Positions 1 through 5,329 of a stretch of DNA of 5,329 nucleotides are shown here, piece after piece. The translations under genes were made by a program, and so were the position numbers. The notes beneath the pieces were generated by a model that saw nothing but the letters and a program-made list of their open reading frames with translations, was not told where the DNA came from and searched no databases. Source of the stretch: Actinoplanes liguriensis (GTDB lineage Bacteria; Actinomycetota; Actinomycetes; Mycobacteriales; Micromonosporaceae); NCBI GenBank assembly GCA_000715855.1, contig KL571195.1:57128-62456 (forward strand). Reading direction: 5' to 3'. Positions within the stretch are counted from its first letter, which is position 1, and every line of letters starts with the position of its first letter.

Positions 1-1309
1 CGGAGGACGAGCCCGGGCCGGTGGGCTGGGCCGGGACCGGACGTGCCGGGTCTGGCTCAGCCGCAGCAGGCCGGTCAACCCCGGCTCCGGCCGCGGCGGG
101 GCCGGCCTCACCGGGACCGGCCCCGGCGAGGTCGGTCAGGGCGGGGTCAGTCGCGGCCACGGTGGGGTCGGTCACGGCGGGCGGGGCGGGGTCGGGATCG
201 AGCGGGGGCGGCGGGACCATCAGGCGGTGGCTGATCGGACCGCGCATCCGCCGGGCCACCCCGGAAGCCGCCGTGAGCAGCGACGGCGCCGCGCGATAGT
301 TCGTGTGCAGGGTGATCGTCTCGGCCGGGGCGCCGGACGGGGTCCGGAAACGGTCCGGGAAGTCGGCGACCACGGCCGGATCCGCCCCGCGGAAGCCGAA
401 GATCGACGAATCCGGGTCGGCGAACGCGACCAGGGGCTTTCCGCCGGCGGTGACCTGGGCGAGCAGATCGACCTGGGCCGGGTCGGTCTCGGCGAGCTCG
501 TCGACGAACACGTACGCCAAGCGGCGGCGCTCGGCGGCCAGCAGGTCGGGCTCGTCGGCGAGCAGGCCGGAGGCGGCCCGGACCAGCTCGGCCGGGTCAT
601 AGGCCACCGAGCCGCGCGTGGTGGCGTCGCGCAGGGCGAGAACCTCGACATATTCCCGGAGGAAGCGGGCGGCCGCCGCCCAGTCGGAGCGGCCCAGGCG
701 GGCGGCGAGATCCGCCAGCTCGAACGGGCCGACCCCGCGCTCGGCGGAACGCTGCATCAGGTCACGCAACTGCTGGGCGAAGGCTCGGGTGGGCAGGGCC
801 GGACGCAGCTCCTCGGGCCACCCGACGGTGTCGGCGGAGTCCGGATCCTCGACCACGGCCAGCAGCTCACGGATGATCAGGTCCTGTTCCGGGCCGGTGA
901 GCAGCCGCGGGGCGGGCTCGCCACGGTCTGCCGCGGCTCGGCGGAGCAGGCCGAACGCGTACGCGTGAAAGGTCCTGACCAGCGGCTCGTGCACGATCCG
1001 GCCGGAATCCCCGGCGACCCGCGCCTCGATCCGGTCGCGCAGGGCCGCGGCGCCGCGGCGGCCGAAGGTGAGCACGAGGATGCGCTCCGGGTCGACGCCC
1101 TCGGCGATCCGTGCCGCGACCGCCTCGACCAGCACGGTGGTCTTGCCGGTGCCGGGACCGCCGACGACCAGCAGCGGGCCGGCGGTGTGCGCGACCACCC
1201 GGGCTTGGACGGGATCGTCGCGCAGCTCGGGCGCGGCGGGGCGCGGGCGCCGGACCAGGCGGTAGGCCGCCGCCCGGCGCGCCGGGGACTGGGGGGCCGG
1301 CGTGCTCAC
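1..1309 (-). CDS. adnA: AdnA-like UvrD/SF1 helicase-nuclease subunit (N-terminal part, truncated by window edge)
   Basis: 436 codons of an SF1A helicase are visible and the frame stays open to the left edge. In order: a Q-motif-like LRDDPVQARVV (29-39), Walker A GGPGTGKTT (50-58), motif Ia ILVLTFGRRGAAALRDRI (77-94), motif II VFVDELAETDPAQ (267-279), motif III ADPDSSIFGFRGAD (297-310) and motif IV LHTNYRAAPSLL (334-345). A Pro/Ala/Asp-rich stretch from about 366 runs to the edge. The GGPGTGKTT form, with motif II Asp at 270, fits AdnA rather than AdnB (AGAGSGKTT type) or plain UvrD/PcrA. AdnAB is the actinobacterial complex that resects double-strand breaks; its C-terminal nuclease domain would lie outside the window. 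The GTG at 1309 is the first usable start in frame. An ATG three bases upstream is out of frame and meets TGA at once. No clear Shine-Dalgarno is seen, so a leaderless or coupled start is possible. Family call is strong; AdnA versus another UvrD-like protein is inference. Confidence 0.8.
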   Translation of the reverse strand, partial: MSTPAPQSPARRAAAYRLVRRPRPAAPELRDDPVQARVVAHTAGPLLVVGGPGTGKTTVLVEAVAARIAEGVDPERILVLTFGRRGAAALRDRIEARVAGDSGRIVHEPLVRTFHAYAFGLLRRAAADRGEPAPRLLTGPEQDLIIRELLAVVEDPDSADTVGWPEELRPALPTRAFAQQLRDLMQRSAERGVGPFELADLAARLGRSDWAAAARFLREYVEVLALRDATTRGSVAYDPAELVRAASGLLADEPDLLAAERRRLAYVFVDELAETDPAQVDLLAQVTAGGKPLVAFADPDSSIFGFRGADPAVVADFPDRFRTPSGAPAETITLHTNYRAAPSLLTAASGVARRMRGPISHRLMVPPPPLDPDPAPPAVTDPTVAATDPALTDLAGAGPGEAGPAAAGAGVDRPAAAEPDPARPVPAQPTGPGSSS

Positions 1310-1393
1310 GGCATCTATGAGAGCACGCCGGTACGACGTTTCCGCCAGGTCACCCGGCCGGGACGGGGGCAGAAGGCCGATGTGTCAGCAGCG
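1310..1393. other. Short gap between the LOG gene and the AdnA-like gene
   Basis: This 84-base gap on the minus-strand side may be read through from the LOG genes. It contains a 10-base perfect palindrome CCCGGCCGGG (1353-1362) too short for a convincing terminator. It also holds an 11-mer GTCACCCGGCC (1349-1359) repeated at 1393-1403 across the LOG stop codon. No clear promoter or Shine-Dalgarno for the GTG at 1309 is visible. Confidence 0.4.
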
Positions 1394-1941
1394 TCACCCG
1401 GCCAGGGCGGCCTCGATCGCGTCCAGCGCCTCCGGCACCGACCGTGCCACCAGCACCGTCTCCATCACGCCGGGACGGATGAACTTCGTCGTGACCAGGC
1501 CGTTCAGCCAGGCGAACAGACCGTCGTAGAACCCGTCCGGGTCCAGGACGACGATCGGCTTGCGGTGCACGTCCAGCGTCGCCGTCGTCCACACCTCGAA
1601 CAGCTCGTCGAGCGTGCCCAGGCCGCCGGGCAGCGTGAGGAACGCGTCCGACCGGTCGATCATCAGGTTCTTCCGGGCGCCCATGTCCCCGGTGACCACC
1701 AGCTCGTCCGAGGCGGTGTCGGCGACCTCCCAGTCGACCAGGCACTGCGGGATGATCCCGAGCGTGTGCGCGCCGCCGGTCCGGGCGCCGTCGGCAACCG
1801 TGCCCATCATGCCGACGCGGCCGCCGCCGGAGACCAGGGTGTGCCCGCGCTCGCCGAGCGCCCGCCCGGTCTCCGCGGCCAGGTCGAGCCAGCGCTGCTC
1901 CAGCTTGTCCGAAGAGCCGCAGAACACGCAGATCGCGGCCA

Positions 1942-1942
<1 letters not shown>
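1394..1942 (-). CDS. Short LOG-family nucleoside-monophosphate phosphoribohydrolase (TIGR00730), 182 aa
   Basis: The protein has the LOG Rossmann fold signature in order: ICVFCGSS (4-11), the glycine turn SGGGRVGMMG (38-47), GARKNLMIDRSDAF (88-101) with the catalytic Arg90/Lys91 pair, and the diagnostic PGGLGTLDELFE (105-116). At 182 residues it matches the usual size of LOG proteins. The family, long misannotated as lysine decarboxylase, hydrolyses the N-glycosidic bond of nucleoside 5'-monophosphates. In plants and mycobacteria it releases free cytokinin bases from cytokinin riboside monophosphates. The natural substrate here is not shown by sequence. The ATG at 1942 begins inside the stop codon of the upstream longer paralogue (TGATG), so translational coupling is likely and no separate promoter is needed. 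A longer open frame reading upstream through the neighbour exists, but it is a shadow of that gene. The gene ends with TGA at 1394. Confidence 0.92.
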
Positions 1943-2721
<779 letters not shown>

Positions 2722-2919
2722 GCGCCAAAGGTAGTGCGGACGGCCATTCCCCGGTGAATAACCGGCCGCGTTTCGGTAAGAGGATTGCGACCCGGAGACC
2801 TTTTTGCCAGATTGAAGCAACGGACGGTAGCTCTGGCACGTCTACACAGTTACCGAACCGCGTACACACGGCAGGCACGGCGCCCGGAGTCCGGGTGTCC
2901 CGGTGAAAGGGCGGCCACC
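2722..2919. other. Divergent intergenic region, less GC-rich than its surroundings
   Basis: About 200 bases separate the LOG pair (leftward) from the small plus-strand gene (rightward). It has more A/T than any other stretch of the window, as expected of promoter DNA. It holds the candidate LOG promoter at 2728-2758, an 8-base inverted pair TTCGGTAA (2772-2779) and TTACCGAA (2850-2857), a T-run at 2801-2805, and the stem cluster at 2883-2920. No convincing TAnnnT box with a good -35 was found for the plus-strand gene. The open frames crossing this region lack any conserved feature. Confidence 0.6.
2728..2758 (-). promoter_or_regulatory. Putative leaderless promoter of the LOG gene pair
   Basis: On the minus strand, TACCTT (2733-2728) matches the TAnnnT actinobacterial -10 pattern and lies at -12 to -7 relative to the ATG at 2721, where a leaderless transcript would need it. 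TTCACC (2758-2753) is a 4/6 match to TTGACA with a 19-base spacer. No Shine-Dalgarno precedes the ATG, which agrees with leaderless translation. This is a pattern match only. Confidence 0.4.
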
Positions 2920-2920
2920 G
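2883..2920 (+). promoter_or_regulatory. Leader with mutually exclusive small stems and RBS ahead of the 61-aa gene
   Basis: The sequence reads CCCGG-AGT-CCGGG-TGT-CCCGG: segment B (2891-2895) can pair with A (2883-2887) or with C (2899-2903), each a perfect 5-bp GC stem with a 3-base loop. In addition CGGTG (2901-2905), which overlaps C, can pair with CACCG (2916-2920). That would place the Shine-Dalgarno-like AAAGGG (2906-2911) in a loop and the G of the GTG start in the stem. The pairings are read directly; regulatory use is inference. Confidence 0.4.
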
Positions 2921-3105
2921 TGACGAACCGATACGAGCGCCTCAAGATGCACCGCCGCATGCAGCGGCGCATCCAGCTGGTGGTGGAGGAGCGCCGGGTC
3001 GCCTTCGCGGCGCGCCAGCCCGATCCCGCCTTCGACCCGGAGACCACGATGGAGGTCTCGGTGCCTCAGCGGGCGATCGGCCGGGCGGCGATTCCCCAGC
3101 TCTGA
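2920..3105 (+). CDS. Small basic protein of unknown function, 61 aa
   Basis: I do not recognise the family. The product is short and basic: eleven Arg and one Lys. An N-terminal half (residues 4-33) rich in Arg/Glu/Gln looks like one amphipathic helix, with clusters HRRMQRR (11-17) and VEERR (22-26). A Pro/Asp-rich turn (34-41) and a hydrophobic tail ending AAIPQL follow. There is no signal peptide, membrane segment or Cys/His metal site. The GTG at 2920 is chosen because AAAGGG lies 8 bases upstream. An in-frame ATG at 2947 has no ribosome binding site, and the frame extending upstream to 2785 crosses promoter-like DNA. The gene stops 10 bases before the dapE stop codon on the other strand. 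A nucleic-acid or ribosome contact is conceivable from the charge, but that is a guess. Codon use (G/C at third positions) supports a real gene. Confidence 0.65.
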   Translation: MTNRYERLKMHRRMQRRIQLVVEERRVAFAARQPDPAFDPETTMEVSVPQRAIGRAAIPQL

Positions 3106-3115
3106 GAAGGAGGGC

Positions 3116-4186
3116 CTAACCCGCCAGCCAGCGATGCAGCGTGGCCGCGCCGTCCCGGATCTGGCCGATCTCCACGTGCTCGTCCGGCGCGTGCGCCAGC
3201 GACGGGTCGCCGGGGCCGTAATTCATCGCCGGGATGCCCAGCGCCGCGAACCGGGCCACGTCGGTCCAGCCCAGCTTGGCGGCCGGCTCGACGCCGACCG
3301 CGGTGAGGAACTCCCGGGCGGCCGGCGCGTCCAGCCCCGGCAGCGCGCCCGGCGCGGAGTCGACGATCTCCAGGTCGAAGCCCTGGAAGACCTCGTGCAG
3401 GTGCTCGTGGGCCTGCTCCTCGGACCGGTCCGGGGCGAATCGCAGGTTGACCTCGACCGCACACTCGTCCGGGACGACGTTTCCGGCGACACCCCCATTG
3501 ACGCGTACGGCGTTGAGCCCCTCCCGATAGGTGCACCCGTCGATCGTCACCGTCCGCGGGTGGTACTCCTCCAGCCGGCGCAGCACCTCCCCGGCGGCGT
3601 GGATCGCGTTCACCCCGCGCCACGCCCGGGCGGTGTGCGCCCGCCGCCCGTGGGTGCGGACCAGCGCCGTGACGGTCCCCTGGCAGCCGGCCTCGACCAC
3701 CCCGTACGTCGGTTCGAGCAGCACCGCGAAGTCGGCCCGCAACCACTCGGGCTGACTCGCGGCGACGAGTTTGAGCCCGTTGAACTCGGACTCGATCTCC
3801 TCGGACTCGTAGAACAGGTACGTCACGTCGTACGCCGGATCGGGCAGTGTCGCCGCGAGATGAAGCGCGATCGCCACCCCGGACTTCATGTCGGACGTCC
3901 CGCATCCGTAGATCAGGTCGTCGACGACTGTGGACGGCCAGTTGTCGTTGATCGGCACCGTGTCCAGGTGACCGGCGAGCACCACGCGCTGCCCGCGGCC
4001 CAGGTCGGTCCGTGCCATCACCGTGTTGCCCAGTCGCTCGACGGTCAGGTGCCCGGCGCTGCGGAGGACGTCCTCGACGCAGTCGGCGATCACCTTCTCG
4101 TCGCGGGACACGGATTCGATGTCGACCAGGGCGCGGGTCAGCTCGACCGGGTCGACAAGCACGTCCGGGGTCAGCGGGTTGGCCAT
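3116..4186 (-). CDS. dapE: Succinyl-diaminopimelate desuccinylase (DapE)
   Basis: M20-family di-zinc hydrolase that removes succinate from N-succinyl-LL-2,6-diaminopimelate, giving LL-diaminopimelate for meso-DAP cell wall and lysine synthesis. Expected residues are present: AGHLDTVP (71-78) with His73 and Asp75, CGTSDMKSG (95-103) with bridging Asp99, YESEEIES (126-133) with catalytic Glu129 and zinc ligand Glu130, Glu158 in LLEPT, dimer-lid His184 in RRAHTARAW, and His332 near the C-terminus in GPGDPSLAH (325-332). [14 protein letters not shown] (216-229) and VAGNVVPD (233-240) are as in the mycobacterial enzyme. The ATG at 4186 gives 356 residues, close to the 354 of M. tuberculosis DapE. 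Upstream in-frame starts at 4207 (ATG) and 4225 (GTG) add residues absent from that homologue. A TATGGT box at -12 to -7 favours 4186 and leaderless translation. Divergent from dapD. Confidence 0.96.
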   Translation of the reverse strand: MANPLTPDVLVDPVELTRALVDIESVSRDEKVIADCVEDVLRSAGHLTVERLGNTVMARTDLGRGQRVVLAGHLDTVPINDNWPSTVVDDLIYGCGTSDMKSGVAIALHLAATLPDPAYDVTYLFYESEEIESEFNGLKLVAASQPEWLRADFAVLLEPTYGVVEAGCQGTVTALVRTHGRRAHTARAWRGVNAIHAAGEVLRRLEEYHPRTVTIDGCTYREGLNAVRVNGGVAGNVVPDECAVEVNLRFAPDRSEEQAHEHLHEVFQGFDLEIVDSAPGALPGLDAPAAREFLTAVGVEPAAKLGWTDVARFAALGIPAMNYGPGDPSLAHAPDEHVEIGQIRDGAATLHRWLAG

Positions 4187-4192
4187 GTGCGC

Positions 4193-4201
4193 ACCATACA
4201 A
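4193..4201 (-). promoter_or_regulatory. Putative -10 region of leaderless dapE mRNA
   Basis: On the minus strand TTGTATGGT contains TATGGT (4198-4193), a TAnnnT box placed at -12 to -7 of the dapE ATG at 4186. There is no Shine-Dalgarno between them. No clear -35 is seen. The 9-mer is nearly identical to one in front of dapD in the opposite orientation. Confidence 0.4.
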
Positions 4202-4246
4202 GGCCATCCCGAGCACCGGACGCACCCGATCCGCGGCCTGCGCAAC

Positions 4247-4255
4247 TTGTAGGGT
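4247..4255 (+). promoter_or_regulatory. Putative -10 region or RBS of dapD
   Basis: TTGTAGGGT contains TAGGGT (4250-4255), a TAnnnT box ending seven bases before the dapD GTG at 4263, which suits a leaderless start. The same bases include AGGG at 4251-4254, which could instead act as a weak Shine-Dalgarno with normal spacing. Sequence alone cannot decide between these. No good -35 is visible. Confidence 0.4.
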
Positions 4256-4262
4256 TCATGTC

Positions 4263-5207
4263 GTGGATACCGCGATCTCGACTTCGCCCGCCTGGGGCAT
4301 CGGTTTGGCCACCGTGACCGCCGAGGGACAGGTGCTCGACACCTGGTTCCCGGCCGGCTTCCTGGGGCTGGGCGAGGAGCCGGCCGACCGGCCGGCGCTC
4401 CCGGCCGGGCTGACCGGCCCGAAGCTGCTGCCCGGACTCTCGACGATCGAGGTCCGCGCCACGATCAAGTCACTGGCCGAGCCGATCGCCGACACCAGCG
4501 AGGCCTACCTGCGGCTGCACCTGCTCTCGCACCGCCTGATCCGGCCGAACGAGCTGAATCTGGACGGCATCTTCGGCCTGCTGGCGAACGTGGCCTGGAC
4601 GTCGGCCGGCCCCTGCCCGCCGGACCGGGTCGACGAGCTGCGCTTCCTGGAGCGCGCCGCCGGTCGGCACCTGGCCGTCTACGGCATCGACAAGTTCCCG
4701 CGGATGACCGATTACGTCGCCCCGTCCGGCGTCCGGATCGCCGACGCGGACCGGGTCCGGCTCGGCGCCCACCTGGCCGTCGGGACGACGGTCATGCACG
4801 AGGGATTCGTCAACTTCAACGCCGGCACGCTGGGCACCTCGATGGTCGAGGGCCGGATCGTGCAGGGCGTGGTGGTCGGCGACGGGTCCGACATCGGCGG
4901 CGGCTCGTCGATCATGGGCACGCTCTCCGGCGGCGGCAAGGAGAAGATCCGGATCGGCGAGCGCAGCCTGCTCGGGGCGAACGCCGGGGTCGGCATCTCG
5001 CTCGGTGACAACTGTGTGGTCGAGGCGGGCGTCTACATCACCGCGTCGTCGAAGGTCGCGCTGCCCGACGGTCGTGTGGTGAAGGCCATCGAGCTGTCCG
5101 GTGTGAACAATCTCCTGTTCTGGCGCAACTCGGTGAGCGGCGCCCTGGAGGCCCGCCCGCGCAAGGGCACCGGCATCGAATTGAACAGCGTGCTGCACAC
5201 CAACTGA
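4263..5207 (+). CDS. dapD: Tetrahydrodipicolinate N-succinyltransferase (DapD, actinobacterial type)
   Basis: Transfers succinyl from succinyl-CoA to tetrahydrodipicolinate, the step that commits the succinylase branch to meso-DAP and lysine. An N-terminal domain ([20 protein letters not shown], 11-30; [13 protein letters not shown], 81-93) is followed by [20 protein letters not shown] (140-159). A left-handed beta-helix of hexapeptide repeats then spans about 155-285, with [22 protein letters not shown] (170-191, written here as landmark ends only), SMVEGRI (193-199), [20 protein letters not shown] (205-224) and [20 protein letters not shown] (236-255). Glu196 aligns with the active-site Glu199 of M. 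tuberculosis DapD. The C-terminal [15 protein letters not shown] (282-296) is also typical. At 314 residues it is close to the 317 of the mycobacterial enzyme; active as a trimer in that family. The GTG at 4263 is chosen; the ATG at 4258 is out of frame. The enzyme is a functional partner of the divergent dapE. Confidence 0.96.
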   Translation: MDTAISTSPAWGIGLATVTAEGQVLDTWFPAGFLGLGEEPADRPALPAGLTGPKLLPGLSTIEVRATIKSLAEPIADTSEAYLRLHLLSHRLIRPNELNLDGIFGLLANVAWTSAGPCPPDRVDELRFLERAAGRHLAVYGIDKFPRMTDYVAPSGVRIADADRVRLGAHLAVGTTVMHEGFVNFNAGTLGTSMVEGRIVQGVVVGDGSDIGGGSSIMGTLSGGGKEKIRIGERSLLGANAGVGISLGDNCVVEAGVYITASSKVALPDGRVVKAIELSGVNNLLFWRNSVSGALEARPRKGTGIELNSVLHTN

Positions 5208-5216
5208 ACCTGATGG

Positions 5217-5329
5217 CCTCGCTTCGCTCGGCTGGCATGGCGCCCCTTTAGGTCGTTGTCGAGGGCGCCGAAATCGACCACGCTTCGCTAGCCGATTTCG
5301 GTGCCCTCGACAACGACGGGCGCCATGCG
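5217..5329 (+). repeat. Large composite palindrome after dapD (terminator-like, probable REP/MITE-like element)
   Basis: Nine bases after the dapD stop, a near-perfect inverted repeat begins. Outer arms of 11 bp pair perfectly (5235-5245 with 5318-5328, GCATGGCGCCC/GGGCGCCATGC). Inner arms of 25 bp (5252-5276 with 5293-5317) differ at one position, 5267 against 5302, which would be a G-U wobble in RNA. A six-base bulge CTTTAG (5246-5251) exists only on the left, and the loop is 16 bases (5277-5292). CGCTTCGCT occurs both in the left flank (5220-5228) and in the loop (5281-5289). No T-run follows inside the window. The structure could end dapD transcription, but its length, bulge and internal repeat look more like a dispersed palindromic element, which may extend past the edge. 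Confidence 0.75.

Noticed and set aside
220..651. 143-codon minus-strand frame overlapping the helicase
   Set aside because: It is in a different frame from the helicase motifs and is Pro/Ser/Arg-rich; the helicase frame runs unbroken through the same bases.
2772..2857. Inverted 8-mer TTCGGTAA / TTACCGAA as a regulator site
   Set aside because: The copies are 70 bases apart and a match of this length is not rare in 200 bases; no known operator is recognised.
2785..2919. Upstream extension of the 61-aa gene to an ATG at 2785
   Set aside because: It would cover promoter-like, less GC-rich DNA with no RBS before the ATG; the GTG at 2920 has AAAGGG at good spacing.
2722..2919. Possible lysine riboswitch or other known riboswitch near the dap genes
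   Set aside because: No long conserved multi-stem core is present, and this region does not lead into dapE or dapD.
3134..4252. 372-codon plus-strand open frame opposite dapE
   Set aside because: It mirrors dapE almost end to end, has no recognisable motif, and dapE on the other strand has every catalytic residue. The Shine-Dalgarno nearby is too far from its ATG.
4470..5198. 242-codon minus-strand open frame opposite dapD
   Set aside because: It is a shadow of dapD with biased His/Arg/Asp composition and no conserved domain.

Overview
This window comes from a very GC-rich chromosome and looks like actinobacterial core genome. Third codon positions are almost always G or C. The DapD and DapE proteins are of the mycobacterial/streptomycete type, and an AdnA-like helicase-nuclease subunit is present. 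I would guess Micromonosporaceae (Actinoplanes-like) or a relative, but the family-level placement is inference.

Layout from left to right. (1) Positions 1-1309, minus strand: the N-terminal 436 codons of a UvrD-like SF1 helicase, best read as AdnA, the first subunit of the AdnAB double-strand-break resection machine. It runs off the left edge inside a Pro/Ala/Asp-rich insertion. (2) Positions 1394-1942 and 1942-2721, minus strand: two tandem LOG-family (TIGR00730) nucleotide phosphoribohydrolase genes, one short and one long, joined by a TGATG stop/start overlap. (3) Positions 2722-2919: a less GC-rich intergenic region with a plausible leaderless promoter for the LOG pair and a set of competing small stems just before the next gene. 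(4) Positions 2920-3105, plus strand: a 61-codon gene of unknown function. (5) Positions 3116-4186, minus strand: dapE, converging on the small gene with only a 10-base gap. (6) Positions 4187-4262: a 76-base divergent promoter region. (7) Positions 4263-5207, plus strand: dapD. (8) Positions 5217-5329: a large composite palindrome that is still base-paired at the right edge, acting as a terminator-like hairpin and probably a dispersed repeat element.

Functionally, DapD (succinylation of tetrahydrodipicolinate) and DapE (desuccinylation of N-succinyl-LL-diaminopimelate) are the acylating and deacylating steps of the succinylase route to meso-diaminopimelate and lysine. They sit back-to-back with mirror-image promoter-like 9-mers. 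From general knowledge, the dapD/dapE divergent pair next to a LOG gene is also found in Mycobacterium tuberculosis (Rv1201c/Rv1202 and Rv1205), so the neighbourhood is conserved. The LOG pair and AdnA lie on the same strand and may be co-transcribed across an 84-base gap, but they share no obvious pathway. I see no mobile-element gene, RNA gene, CRISPR array or defence system. The unusual items are the terminal palindrome, the alternative-stem leader of the small gene, the degenerate helicase motifs II and III, and the tandem LOG paralogues.
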